Positions 7,272 to 16,025 of a stretch of DNA of 28,302 bases are shown piece by piece. The notes beneath the pieces are model-generated. The model was not told the DNA's origin. It did not search any database and saw only the letters and a program-made list of their open reading frames with translations. Source of the stretch: Clostridia bacterium (GTDB taxonomy: Bacteria; Bacillota; Peptococcia; DRI-13; DTU073); contig DUTO01000145.1 in the NCBI GenBank assembly GCA_012842035.1, forward strand, positions 1-28,302. The letters are read 5' to 3'. Every line of letters begins with the position of its first letter. Position 1 is the first letter of the stretch. A program made the position numbers and the translations under genes.

Positions 7272-8078
7272 TTGTGGAAGCAGGCTTTGGAAACACTTAA
7301 TTTTATTAGCATTTTAGATATTCTTATTGTTGCTTTTGTGATTTACAAACTGATGATGATTATTAAGGGGACGCGGGCCGTTCAATTAATTAAAGGTCTG
7401 TTTGTTTTACTTTTGGCTTCATTAGTCAGTGAGACTTTTGGTTTTACAACTGTAGCTTGGATTTTAGACCAGTTTTCTAAAGTTTTAGTTATTGCTTTGC
7501 CCATAGTTTTTCAGCCGGAATTACGGCGGGCTTTAGAACGTTTGGGGCGTGGGAAATTTTTTGCGCGACCGATGTCTATGTTAAATGAAGAAACTTTAGC
7601 TAAAGTGGTGGAACAGCTTGTGCGTTCCGTTAAAATATTCTCGGAAAATAATATTGGGGCTTTGATTATGTTAGAACGTGAAATAGGTGTCAATGACTAC
7701 ATTGAGACGGGAACCAAAATTGATGGCCTTGTTTCCACAGAATTTATTGTCAATCTCTTTATCCCACGTAGTCCTCTTCATGATGGAGCGGTAATTATTA
7801 GGGGAGACAGAGTTGTGGCCGCTGGTTGTTTTTTACCTCTTTCCGAAAATCCTAATTTGAGTAAAGAATTAGGAACGAGACATCGTGCTGCTTTAGGGTT
7901 AACAGAACAATCTGATGCTATTGGAATTATTGTTTCTGAGGAGACAGGAACGATTTCTGTTGCCGAAGAAGGAAAGTTAACTCGTTATTTAGATGAAAAT
8001 ATGTTAAAAGATATTTTAAATAAGCGTCTTTTGACCAAACAGCAAAATTTAACGCCGTTATTTAATTGGAGGTCATAA
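7272..8078 (+). CDS. cdaA: Diadenylate cyclase CdaA (membrane-bound DAC)
   Basis: CdaA makes cyclic di-AMP from two ATP. This messenger controls potassium and osmolyte transport and cell-wall homeostasis. The 268-residue protein has about three N-terminal membrane helices (residues 10-80) and a DAC/DisA_N domain. Catalytic motifs D171-G-A173 and R203-H-R205 are intact, at positions matching the Bacillus and Listeria enzymes as I recall them. The TTG start at 7272 is supported by AAGGAGG eight bases upstream. The gene is followed after three bases by cdaR and then glmM, the conserved c-di-AMP/amino-sugar module. Confidence 0.96.
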   Translation: MWKQALETLNFISILDILIVAFVIYKLMMIIKGTRAVQLIKGLFVLLLASLVSETFGFTTVAWILDQFSKVLVIALPIVFQPELRRALERLGRGKFFARPMSMLNEETLAKVVEQLVRSVKIFSENNIGALIMLEREIGVNDYIETGTKIDGLVSTEFIVNLFIPRSPLHDGAVIIRGDRVVAAGCFLPLSENPNLSKELGTRHRAALGLTEQSDAIGIIVSEETGTISVAEEGKLTRYLDENMLKDILNKRLLTKQQNLTPLFNWRS

Positions 8079-8081
8079 AAT

Positions 8082-9287
8082 ATGGGAAAACTTTGGAATA
8101 AAGATTTTTTTTATAAGACGCTAGCTATTTTATTGGCAGTTTTGCTATGGTTATATGTTGTTAATCCGACTGCAGAAAAATTTTTTACAGTTCCGGTTAA
8201 TTATTATAACTTAAAAGAGGGGTTAGTTGTTGTCAACAGTGCTAGAGAGGTTGATGTCAAGGTAAAGGGTACTTCTTCTGTAGTGGACTCTCTAAGTTCT
8301 AAAGAGATAAAAGCAAACGTTAACTTGGCCACCGCTAAATTAGGGGAGCAAAATTATTATGTGGAGACAGTTTTGCCTCTGGGGGCTGAGGCCATACAGA
8401 TTAAACCCCCCAGTGTTAATGTGCAGATTGATATAATCAAAGAGAAGCAGTTGCCTATTCGTGTGATTACTCAAGGAGAGGTCGCGACGGGGTATTCTCA
8501 TTTTGAACCGGTTTTAGAGCCTTCTACGGTTGTTGTTAGAGGCCCTAATCAGCTTTTGACAAGTTTGGATACAGCATTAATTACAGTTAATCTTGAGCAA
8601 GCCAAGGATAATCTTGTTTTAAATCCGCCGGTAACTTTACTAACTAAAAGTGGTAATGTTGTTTCTCATAAATTTGAGATTAGTCCCAAAAATATTCAGG
8701 TTTTTGTACCGATTACCGAGAATACGGATAATAAAACAGTTTCTATCAAACCAATTATTAATGGAGAGCCACAAGAAGGTTATCGTGTTTCCAGAGTAGT
8801 TTTTGATCCGGAAACAGTAAAAATAACGGGAAGTTATGAAAAATTAAGTCAAATTTATCAAGTGGAGACAGCTCCAATTGATATTACAGGAATTACAGAA
8901 AGTTATTCTACGCAAGTAGCTCTTGTTCCTCCGGAGGGGGTTAATCTTCTTTATCAGCCGGTGGTTAAGGTTTTGGTACAAATAGAAGCAATGGCAATTA
9001 CGAAAAATCTTACGGATATTCCTGTAACCGTAGTTAATTTGGTGGAAGAAAATCAGGTTGTTTTAAAGCCTGATAAAGTACAGTTAACGGTTAAGGGCTC
9101 GCGGGAAGAAGTAGAAGCTTTAGAAAAAAGTGCCGTAAGAGCTTTTGTAGATGTAGCGGAATTAGAGTTAGGAACTCATAATTTAGAGGTTAAGGTAGAG
9201 CTTCCTAAAACTTTACAGTTAGTAAAAGTAGAACCAAATAAGGTTGAGGTTAAAATTGGTAAAAAAGGTACTGAGGAAGAAGATTGA
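8082..9287 (+). CDS. cdaR: CdaA regulatory protein CdaR (YbbR domain protein)
   Basis: A 401-residue protein with one N-terminal membrane helix (about residues 12-28) and about four tandem extracytoplasmic YbbR domains (roughly 38-115, 122-212, 220-300, 305-395). Each repeat starts with a segment like FTVPVNYYNL or KNLTDIPVTVVNL and later holds a VxVKG/VKITGS-type turn. CdaR binds and modulates the membrane-bound diadenylate cyclase CdaA and so relays wall or envelope state to c-di-AMP output. It lies between cdaA and glmM, as in Bacillus. The start has GGAGG ahead of TCATAAAAT-ATG. The C-terminal tail is charged and short. Confidence 0.94.
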   Translation: MGKLWNKDFFYKTLAILLAVLLWLYVVNPTAEKFFTVPVNYYNLKEGLVVVNSAREVDVKVKGTSSVVDSLSSKEIKANVNLATAKLGEQNYYVETVLPLGAEAIQIKPPSVNVQIDIIKEKQLPIRVITQGEVATGYSHFEPVLEPSTVVVRGPNQLLTSLDTALITVNLEQAKDNLVLNPPVTLLTKSGNVVSHKFEISPKNIQVFVPITENTDNKTVSIKPIINGEPQEGYRVSRVVFDPETVKITGSYEKLSQIYQVETAPIDITGITESYSTQVALVPPEGVNLLYQPVVKVLVQIEAMAITKNLTDIPVTVVNLVEENQVVLKPDKVQLTVKGSREEVEALEKSAVRAFVDVAELELGTHNLEVKVELPKTLQLVKVEPNKVEVKIGKKGTEEED

Positions 9288-9324
9288 TTAAATTTCGAAA
9301 ATTAGGAAGGGGTATTGGTATAAA

Positions 9325-10662
9325 ATGGGTAAGCTTTTTGGAACAGATGGAGTAAGGGGAGTGGCTAATAGTGAATTAACTCCTGAATTAGCTTTTCGGT
9401 TAGGTCGAGCTGCCGGTGCTTTGTTGAAAAACACGCAAAAACGAACAGCGATGCTTTTAGGAACGGATACACGTATTTCCAGTTCGTTGCTAGAGGGAGC
9501 TTTAGCGGCAGGAGTTTGTTCAGCGGGAGTAGATATTTATGCAGCAGGAGTTATTCCTACTCCTGCGGTAGCTTATTTAACCAGAGAAATGAAAACTTGT
9601 GCTGGAGTAGTTATTTCGGCCTCTCATAATTCTTTTGAGGATAATGGAATTAAGTTTTTTAATGCCGATGGTTATAAATTACCTGATGAGATAGAGGAAA
9701 AAATTGAAACACTTGTTTCCCGAGGTACAGATAAATTACCGCGACCTACGGGAAGTGCAGTAGGGAGGATTATTCCTTTTCCTAATGCCTTGAATCGTTA
9801 TGTCCAGTTTCTTAAGGAAAAGGTCGACACATCTTTTACAGGATTAAGGGTTGTTGTCGATTGCGCTCATGGAGCTGTTTGTGAGGTTGCTCCACGGGTA
9901 TATCGAGAATTAGGCGCTCAAGTGATCAGTATTAATGACTTACCTACAGGGGTGAATATTAACAAAAACTGTGGTTCTACTCATTTAGAATCTTTACAAG
10001 AGGCAGTTTTAAAATACAATGCTAATTTAGGGATAGCTCATGATGGAGATGGTGATCGGGTTATTGCTGTTGATGAAAAAGGGCAAGAAGTAAATGGCGA
10101 CCAAATTTTAGTGGTGTGTGGTCTGGCTTTACAAGCTAAAGGTCAGTTACGGGAGAAAGTAGTAGTTACGGTAATGAGTAATTTAGGTTTGAAAAAAGCT
10201 TTTAAGCAAGCCGGAATTCAGGTCTATGAAACAAAAGTTGGGGATCGCTATGTTTTGGAAAAAATGTTGGGAACAGGAGCTGTTTTAGGGGGAGAACAGT
10301 CTGGGCATATTATTTTTCTGGAGCAAAATACGACAGGAGATGGTATTTTAACAGCCCTTCATTTGCTTAGTATATTAAAAGAAACAAAACAGCCTTTAAG
10401 TGAATTAGTTAAACAAATGACTGTTTATCCGCAAGTTTTACTGAATGTGAAAGTGAAAAACAAGAAAGATTGGACTGAGAATAAAGCCATTAAACAGGCT
10501 ATGTTAGAGGCGGAAAAAGCTTTAGGGCAAAAAGGACGTATTTTAGTACGACCTTCAGGTACAGAACCTTTATTACGGGTGATGGCTGAGGGTGAGGATA
10601 AGGCCCAATTGGAAGAAATAACGGAGCAGATAGGGAAGGTTATTGCCCAAGAACTAGGGTGA
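9325..10662 (+). CDS. glmM: Phosphoglucosamine mutase GlmM
   Basis: GlmM interconverts glucosamine-6-phosphate and glucosamine-1-phosphate on the way to UDP-GlcNAc for peptidoglycan. The 445-residue length is typical. It starts MGKLFGTDGVRG. The phosphoserine loop ISASHNSFEDNG has the catalytic serine at residue 100. The metal site DGDGDR is at 240-245, the sugar-binding GEQSGH is at 323-328, and the phosphate-binding RPSGTEPLLRV lies near 409-419. In other bacteria CdaA and CdaR can associate with and restrain GlmM, so its place here suggests the same control. All signature residues look intact. Confidence 0.97.
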   Translation: MGKLFGTDGVRGVANSELTPELAFRLGRAAGALLKNTQKRTAMLLGTDTRISSSLLEGALAAGVCSAGVDIYAAGVIPTPAVAYLTREMKTCAGVVISASHNSFEDNGIKFFNADGYKLPDEIEEKIETLVSRGTDKLPRPTGSAVGRIIPFPNALNRYVQFLKEKVDTSFTGLRVVVDCAHGAVCEVAPRVYRELGAQVISINDLPTGVNINKNCGSTHLESLQEAVLKYNANLGIAHDGDGDRVIAVDEKGQEVNGDQILVVCGLALQAKGQLREKVVVTVMSNLGLKKAFKQAGIQVYETKVGDRYVLEKMLGTGAVLGGEQSGHIIFLEQNTTGDGILTALHLLSILKETKQPLSELVKQMTVYPQVLLNVKVKNKKDWTENKAIKQAMLEAEKALGQKGRILVRPSGTEPLLRVMAEGEDKAQLEEITEQIGKVIAQELG

Positions 10663-10714
10663 AAAAGGAAGTAGTTAAGGTTTTCCGTAGTGCTACCGGG
10701 GAGGTTAAAAAGAT

Positions 10715-11110
10715 TTGTTATATGTAGGAACTGATATTATAGAAATAGGGCGAATTAGAAAGGTAGTAGAACGTCATCCCCAGTTTTGGGATAGAATTTT
10801 GACAGTAGCCGAAAAAGAATATTGTCAGGCACAGGGAAATCCTATTCAGTCATTAGCCGGTAGATTTGCGGCGAAAGAGGCTGTTTTAAAGTGTTTAGGT
10901 TTGGGCTTGTTTCGTTTATCTTGGCATGACTTACAAATTGAGTCTGACTATTTAGGTTGTCCGCTAGTAAAATTTAAAGCACCTTTAAACAGGATTTTAG
11001 CGGAAAAAAGAATTACCGGCGTTAGTTTAAGTATTTCCCACTGTCGTTCTTATGCGATGGCGGTGGCGATTGGAGAGGGTGGTTTGCTTGAGAATAATTA
11101 CGGGAAGTGA
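10715..11110 (+). CDS. acpS: Holo-[acyl-carrier-protein] synthase AcpS
   Basis: AcpS transfers 4'-phosphopantetheine from CoA to acyl carrier protein, activating it for fatty-acid synthesis. The 131-residue product opens MLYVGTDIIEIGRI, with the magnesium-binding aspartate at residue 7. It carries RFAAKEAVLKCLG (about 48-60), which includes the conserved magnesium-binding glutamate, and ends with SLSISHCRSYAMAVAI. The start is a TTG with GGGGAGG ten bases upstream. No ATG is available near the family start: an ATG three codons in would be in another frame. Its 3' end overlaps nnr by 23 bases, as expected for a translationally coupled pair. Confidence 0.95.
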   Translation: MLYVGTDIIEIGRIRKVVERHPQFWDRILTVAEKEYCQAQGNPIQSLAGRFAAKEAVLKCLGLGLFRLSWHDLQIESDYLGCPLVKFKAPLNRILAEKRITGVSLSISHCRSYAMAVAIGEGGLLENNYGK

Positions 11111-12635
11111 AATGAAAAAGATAGACCTTTGGGCCCAAACAGAAAAGAAAATTCCTCCTTTACTCTTGATGGAAAATGCAGGGCGTTCTGTAGCTTTAGC
11201 TATTCAGAATCTTTATCGAGACAAAGAGAAGGGAAATTTTGTTTTTTTAGTGGGGAAAGGAAGTAATGGTGGAGATGCTCTGGTGGCTGCCCGTCATCTT
11301 TATCAGCAGGGAGCTGACATTAAGGTCTTTTTTCTTTTTCCGGCAGACGATTGGCAAGGTCTTGTACGCAAAAACTGGGAACTTTTAGAAGATTTAGGTG
11401 TAAAGGGACATTATTTAGCGGATGAACATAGTTTTTATTTATTTAAATTATGTTTGAGTAATTGTACACTGCTCGTAGATGGAATTTTGGGGACAGGCTT
11501 ACGGAAACAGTTACCGCAAAATGTAGTTGAGGTAATTGAATTAGTTAATAATTGTTCTTGTCCGGTTTTAGCTATCGATGTACCTACAGGGGTGGATGCT
11601 GATAATGGTCAAGTGAGCGGAAAGTGTATTAAGGCTCAGTATACGGTTACTTTTGCTTGGGCGAAGCGAGGGTTGGTTCTTTATCCGGCGAAAAAGTATG
11701 TGGGAGAGTTGTTGGTTGCCGATATTTCTCTACCTAAAGAAGGATTAAATCTTGTAGATAGTATCCAGCACTATGTAGATAAGGAACTGGTTCAAAGTTT
11801 TTTACCACCGCGTGATGAAGCAGGATATAAGAATACTTTTGGTCATGTTTTAGTAATTGCCGGGGCGCCGGGAATGATGGGGGCTGCTTATTTAGCCAGT
11901 AAAGCTGTTTTGCGTTCCGGGGCAGGTATGGTTACGGCTTGTGTGCCACAGTCTTTAGCCAATGTTTTTGACTTAGCCTTACCGGAAGCCATTACTAAAG
12001 GGCTTGAGGAAACGGAAAAGGGAACACTTTCAGTTTTAAGTTGGTCTGTAATTAAAGAGATTTTAGCGGGAAAAAAGGCTCTTGTTTTTGGACCGGGCTT
12101 AGGTACGGAGGAGCAAATCAAGCAATTATTACAGAAGGTTTTTGAGGTAGACCTTCCACTCGTTTTAGATGCCGATGGGTTGAATGTTTTAGCTAAGAAA
12201 CCGAATGTTTTACAAAAAGCACGAGGTTCTCTTGTCTTAACTCCCCATCCCGGAGAAATGGCAAGATTATTAGGAACCACAGTAACGCTGGTGCAAAAAA
12301 ATCGTGTGGAGATAGCTTTACAGGCTGCGGAAAAATTTAAGGCTGTTGTTGTTTTAAAAGGGGCGGTAACCGTAATTGCCACTCCCGAAAAAGAAGTGTT
12401 TATTAATTCTACAGGGTGTTCGGCTTTAGCTACAGCAGGAGCCGGAGATGTTTTGGCCGGGGCGATCGGCGGTCTGTTGGCGCAAGGTTTATCTCCTAAG
12501 CAAGCTGCGGTATTAGGAGTTTATCTTCATGGGTTAGCCGGAGAAATGTTAGCAGAGGAAAAAGGGGCACGTGGTGTGTTGGCCGGAGATGTGGTGGAAG
12601 CGTTGCCACTGGCCTTGAAAGAATTGGAGATGTAA
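11088..12635 (+). CDS. nnr: Bifunctional NAD(P)H-hydrate epimerase / ADP-dependent NAD(P)H-hydrate dehydratase
   Basis: This enzyme repairs hydrated NADH and NADPH. The N-terminal YjeF domain (about residues 1-210) epimerises the hydrate; the C-terminal ribokinase-like domain (about 235-515) dehydrates it with ADP. Visible motifs are TGSEMKKID at the start, GKGSNGGDALVAARHL near 56, DGILGTGL and DVPTGVDADNG near 164. In the second half are AGAPGMMGAAYLASKAVLRSGAGMVT, LTPHPGEMARL, and AGAGDVLAGAIGG with the catalytic aspartate near 453. I place the start at TTG 11088, giving 515 residues beginning MRIITGSEM, the family form. An ATG at 11052 would add 12 arginine/tryptophan-rich residues that look like out-of-frame acpS sequence. 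Confidence 0.93.
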   Translation: MRIITGSEMKKIDLWAQTEKKIPPLLLMENAGRSVALAIQNLYRDKEKGNFVFLVGKGSNGGDALVAARHLYQQGADIKVFFLFPADDWQGLVRKNWELLEDLGVKGHYLADEHSFYLFKLCLSNCTLLVDGILGTGLRKQLPQNVVEVIELVNNCSCPVLAIDVPTGVDADNGQVSGKCIKAQYTVTFAWAKRGLVLYPAKKYVGELLVADISLPKEGLNLVDSIQHYVDKELVQSFLPPRDEAGYKNTFGHVLVIAGAPGMMGAAYLASKAVLRSGAGMVTACVPQSLANVFDLALPEAITKGLEETEKGTLSVLSWSVIKEILAGKKALVFGPGLGTEEQIKQLLQKVFEVDLPLVLDADGLNVLAKKPNVLQKARGSLVLTPHPGEMARLLGTTVTLVQKNRVEIALQAAEKFKAVVVLKGAVTVIATPEKEVFINSTGCSALATAGAGDVLAGAIGGLLAQGLSPKQAAVLGVYLHGLAGEMLAEEKGARGVLAGDVVEALPLALKELEM

Positions 12636-12641
12636 AAGCAG

Positions 12642-15161
12642 ATGGAAAATATATATTTAAGCGATTTATGCTCATTTCTGAAGATAAAATTTAATTTTGC
12701 GAACGACATTCAGATTAATAATATCAGCACGGATACGAGAAAGATTCAGGTCGGAGATGTATTCTTGGCGCTGATCGGCGAAAAGCATGACGGGCACGAT
12801 TATATTCAAGTTGCTATTGATAAGGGTGCATCTGCACTTATTGTGTGTGACAAATATGTGGGTGAATGGGAAATTCCGGTGCTCAAAGTTCCGGATACCT
12901 TAAAGGCACTTGCCCAGCTTGCGACTTATTATCGTAAAAAGCTTAATATCAAGATTATCGCTGTGACGGGAAGTAGCGGCAAAACAACAACCAAAAATAT
13001 GATTGCGAAGTTACTTTCAGCGAGATATCAGGTTGTTTCGACCTATAAGAATTTTAATAACCAAATAGGATTGCCGCTGTCGATTTTTGAGTTGACCTCC
13101 GAGCATGAGGTTGCGGTTTTGGAGTTGGGCATGAATCATTTGGGTGAAATAGCCGAGCTGTCGAAAATCGCGAGTCCCGATATAGCGGTCATCACGAACG
13201 TTGGCTCTGCCCATATCGGTAATCTAGGTTCGCTTGAAAATGTACGGAAAGCCAAGCTGGAGATTATTGAAGGTTTGGATCCGCAAAAGGGCTTATTGAT
13301 CTTAAATAGTGATGACCAACGTTTGTCTAGTGCTGAAAATATCCCGTATGCCCATGTGCTTTTTGCCGGAACGGATGCGGCAAAACAAAATTATGTTTAT
13401 GCGGACTCCATGGAAACATTGCCTGATGGCTTAAGCTTTGATTTAGTCAATGACGGTGTAAGAACAAAGATTTTTATACCGATACGTGGAAATCACAACA
13501 TCAATAATGCCTTGCTGGCCATTACGTGTGCTTTGCAGATGGGGATATCTGTTAAAGAGATTAGAGATATCTTTCGTTATTTTGTTAATGATAATTTACG
13601 TAATGAGGAATATATATTCAAAGGTATTACAATGATCAAAGATTACTATAATGCTAATCCCGATTCGATGCAGGCAGCATTAGCAACGTTGCAATCCTAC
13701 GGAAATGCCGGCAAAAAAATTGCGATATTGGGAGAAATGAATGAATTGGGCAGATTTTCGTCTGCCGAACACCGGCGTTTGGGTGAATTGTGCCGTGAGA
13801 TGACAGATGTGGTCTTTTTTGTCGGTGATAGTTATCAGGATTTTGCCAAGGGCTACGGCGAAAGCCGCCATGCATTCAAAACCAAGGAAGAATTGTGTGT
13901 TTATCTTAAGGAATATATTATTTCCGCAAATATTGGCGAGAAAGATGTCATCCTCATTAAAGGGTCAAGAAGTATGAAAATGGAAGAGGTTTTTGCACAC
14001 CTTAAAAAATACCTCGACATGGATTACAGCGAAGACAGCTTTAAATATTTGCCGTCAACTGCGGTGAAGCTACATGTAGATGTAAGTGCAATGCAAAATA
14101 ACATTAGAAAAATCCAAAATGCTGTGTCTGAGAATGTGGAAATAATGCCGATTATCAAGGCCAATGCGTACAGCTGCGGAACAGATATCGTTGTAAACAC
14201 GTTTCATTTCTGTAATTATTTAGCGGTAGCAGATGTTAAAGAAGCGGTTATTTTAAAAAGAATTTTTCCCGAAAAAAAGATCATGATCCTGTATCAACCG
14301 GATCTTTTAGATATTCCGGCAATTGTGGAAAATAATTTTATTGTGGGGATCGGATATTATGAATTTGCCGAAAAATTAAATGAATGTGCATCAACTGATC
14401 AAAAGATGCGAATTCATATTGAGATTGATACCGGCGCCGGGAGACTGGGCATAAATCCGGCATGTGCCCGGGAGATTGCGGGGAAGGTTAAAAGACTCGA
14501 AAACATTGTTGTGGAAGGTTTGTATATGCATTATGTATGTGCGGACAGCACTAATCAGGACGATCTCGAGTATACGGAAATGCAGACTAAAAAATTTATC
14601 GAAGCTGTTCATAATTTTGAGGATGTCTATGGTCAAGTGAGGTTTAAACATGCTAGTAGCAGTGCACCTATTTTCACGCAAAAACAAGCCCATTTTAATA
14701 TGGTGCGCCCGGGGTATATGATTTATGGGTACTATTCTTCTGAAGCCTTGAAACAGAAAATAACATTATCACCGGCTCTGCAGCTTTCTACTAAGATTCT
14801 GCAAATAAAAACTGTTCCTCCGGGTACGTTCATTAGTTATGGACGTACATTTGTGACGAAAAGAGAAAGCGTCATTGCTACTGTAGCGGTTGGCTATGCT
14901 GATGGGTTAAGCAGACTTATGTCCAACAGGGGATTTTTTGTGGTGAACGGTCAAAGAGCCCTGATTGTCGGAAAAATGTGTATGGATTTAACGATGCTTG
15001 ATATTACCGACATCATTGGCAAGGTAAATGTTGGTGATGAAGTTTATATTTTTGATAATAATAATGTAACGTTAGATGATGTTGCGACCTGGTCCGACAC
15101 TATAGGATATGAAGTTTTGACACGTATAGAGGATAAGGTTGAACGTATTGAAAAAGTGTAG
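12642..15161 (+). CDS. Fused MurF ligase / alanine racemase (MurF-Alr)
   Basis: An 839-residue fusion of two wall-precursor enzymes. Residues about 1-462 are MurF, UDP-MurNAc-tripeptide:D-Ala-D-Ala ligase, with the ATP loop TGSSGKTTTK at 109-118, then MNHLGEIAELS, RGNHNINNALLA and YYNANPDSMQAAL. Residues about 470-839 are alanine racemase. The PLP lysine is K506 in IKANAYSCG (usual form VKANAYGHG) and the catalytic tyrosine is Y752 in GYADG; VRPGYMIYG and MCMDLTMLDIT are also present. Both halves are full length with active residues in place, so both activities are likely. It starts seven bases after the nnr stop. Such fusions are familiar in Bacteroidetes, whereas this locus in Firmicutes normally holds a stand-alone alr. 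Leucine and isoleucine codons (more CTG/TTG and ATC) look unlike the TTA-rich neighbours, suggesting transfer. Confidence 0.94.
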   Translation: MENIYLSDLCSFLKIKFNFANDIQINNISTDTRKIQVGDVFLALIGEKHDGHDYIQVAIDKGASALIVCDKYVGEWEIPVLKVPDTLKALAQLATYYRKKLNIKIIAVTGSSGKTTTKNMIAKLLSARYQVVSTYKNFNNQIGLPLSIFELTSEHEVAVLELGMNHLGEIAELSKIASPDIAVITNVGSAHIGNLGSLENVRKAKLEIIEGLDPQKGLLILNSDDQRLSSAENIPYAHVLFAGTDAAKQNYVYADSMETLPDGLSFDLVNDGVRTKIFIPIRGNHNINNALLAITCALQMGISVKEIRDIFRYFVNDNLRNEEYIFKGITMIKDYYNANPDSMQAALATLQSYGNAGKKIAILGEMNELGRFSSAEHRRLGELCREMTDVVFFVGDSYQDFAKGYGESRHAFKTKEELCVYLKEYIISANIGEKDVILIKGSRSMKMEEVFAHLKKYLDMDYSEDSFKYLPSTAVKLHVDVSAMQNNIRKIQNAVSENVEIMPIIKANAYSCGTDIVVNTFHFCNYLAVADVKEAVILKRIFPEKKIMILYQPDLLDIPAIVENNFIVGIGYYEFAEKLNECASTDQKMRIHIEIDTGAGRLGINPACAREIAGKVKRLENIVVEGLYMHYVCADSTNQDDLEYTEMQTKKFIEAVHNFEDVYGQVRFKHASSSAPIFTQKQAHFNMVRPGYMIYGYYSSEALKQKITLSPALQLSTKILQIKTVPPGTFISYGRTFVTKRESVIATVAVGYADGLSRLMSNRGFFVVNGQRALIVGKMCMDLTMLDITDIIGKVNVGDEVYIFDNNNVTLDDVATWSDTIGYEVLTRIEDKVERIEKV

Positions 15162-15210
15162 TTCTGTTTACAGGTAATAATTTTTGGTATAAAATTACTT
15201 TTGGTTGATA

Positions 15211-15240
15211 TTGACTAAAGTGGCGCATAATATATATAAT
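15211..15240 (+). promoter_or_regulatory. Promoter of the mazEF-type operon
   Basis: TTGACT at 15211-15216 and a perfect TATAAT at 15235-15240 are separated by 18 bp. They lie about 50 bp before the antitoxin start, in the gap after murF-alr. The toxin-antitoxin pair can therefore be transcribed on its own. Confidence 0.75.
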
Positions 15241-15293
15241 AAAGCATACGAGAAGGGGAATGGTTTTTTTATTTTTCAAAGGGGTGGTTGTTT

Positions 15294-15572
15294 GTGGCAG
15301 ATAGTAAGCGCATCACGGTTAGTTTACCTGTTTCGTTGTTAGAAGAAGTTGATTTATTAACAAATTTGGAAAATAAAGGTCGTAGTGAATTGATTAGAGA
15401 GGCAATGCGCTTCTATCTAGAGGAAAAAAGGAAGATGCATTTAAGAGAAGAAATGCGTAGTGGCTATCAGGAAATGGCTTGCTTAAATTTAGCTTTAGTT
15501 GAGGAGTTTAGTTTATGTGAAGAGGAGGCACATTTACTTACTGAACGAAAAATAATGGAGTGTTGCCCATGA
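15294..15572 (+). CDS. Ribbon-helix-helix antitoxin (MazE/EndoAI-type)
   Basis: A 92-residue CopG/ribbon-helix-helix protein. The DNA-binding strand and helices are in SKRITVSLPVSLLEEVDLLTNLENKG RSELIREAMRFYL, near residues 4-42; the acidic C-terminal part should wrap the toxin. I prefer GTG 15294 because GGGGTGG ends six bases before it; a TTG at 15288 abuts that site. It lies directly before the MazF toxin gene with an ATGA overlap (toxin ATG 15569, antitoxin TGA 15572), the arrangement of EndoAI/EndoA in Bacillus, also downstream of an alanine racemase gene. It probably represses its own promoter together with the toxin. Confidence 0.88.
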   Translation: MADSKRITVSLPVSLLEEVDLLTNLENKGRSELIREAMRFYLEEKRKMHLREEMRSGYQEMACLNLALVEEFSLCEEEAHLLTERKIMECCP

Positions 15573-15919
15573 ATATAAAAAGAGGCGATATTTTTTATGC
15601 GGAATTAAATCCTGTTGTAGGGTCGGAACAAGGGGGAACACGACCTGTCTTGATTGTGCAAAATGATATTGGTAATGAGTATAGCCCTACAACGATTATC
15701 GCGGCGATAACTAGTCAACTAGATAAAGCCAAGCTTCCTACTCATGTGGAACTGGCGAAGGAATTCTGTGGGTTGGAAAAAAACTCTGTAGTTTTATTAG
15801 AGCAGATTAGGACGATTGATAAACGACGTTTGAAAGAAAAAGTTTCTTCTTTGGAAGCAGGGTTGATGCGCAAAGTAAACGAAGCTTTAGAAATAAGCTT
15901 AGGTTTACTGGAACTTTAA
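15569..15919 (+). CDS. mRNA interferase toxin MazF/EndoA
   Basis: A 116-residue PemK/MazF-fold endoribonuclease that cuts mRNA at short sequence motifs when freed from its antitoxin. It begins MNIKRGDIFYAELNPVVGSEQGG, with the conserved arginine of GGTRPVLIVQND and ITSQ at the active-site edge, then THVEL and a C-terminal LLEQIRTIDKRRL. The length equals the Bacillus EndoA family. ATG 15569 is chosen because GGAG lies eight bases upstream and the family starts there; an upstream in-frame ATG-less extension (TTG 15560) would add MLP. Overlap with the antitoxin ensures coupling. The pair is conserved next to alr in Firmicutes and is usually chromosomal, not mobile. Confidence 0.95.
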   Translation: MNIKRGDIFYAELNPVVGSEQGGTRPVLIVQNDIGNEYSPTTIIAAITSQLDKAKLPTHVELAKEFCGLEKNSVVLLEQIRTIDKRRLKEKVSSLEAGLMRKVNEALEISLGLLEL

Positions 15920-15943
15920 GGGGTAAAAGTAGCATAGATACAT

Positions 15944-15972
15944 AAATAGACCACTACTGGTCTATTTTTTTT
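15944..15972 (+). terminator. Rho-independent terminator after mazF
   Basis: AAATAGACCA (15944-15953) pairs perfectly with TGGTCTATTT (15958-15967) around a CTAC loop and runs into a T tract ending at 15972. Confidence 0.9.
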
Positions 15973-16025
15973 CGGAATGGGTAATAAAGAGTAGAGAATA
16001 ATAATAGGGCAAGGGAGGGGAAAAT

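Noticed and set aside
11052..11087. ATG 11052 as the nnr start
   Set aside because: The extra 12 residues are an arginine/tryptophan-rich reading of acpS in another frame. The family N terminus begins at TTG 11088.
11888..12382. Minus-strand 164-residue frame inside nnr, and similar frames inside tex, murF-alr and the asparaginase gene
   Set aside because: They are antisense shadows of strong plus-strand genes and show no family motif or ribosome site.
15294..15919. mazEF pair as a mobile or accessory element
   Set aside because: Its position after an alanine racemase gene matches the conserved chromosomal EndoAI/EndoA locus of Firmicutes.
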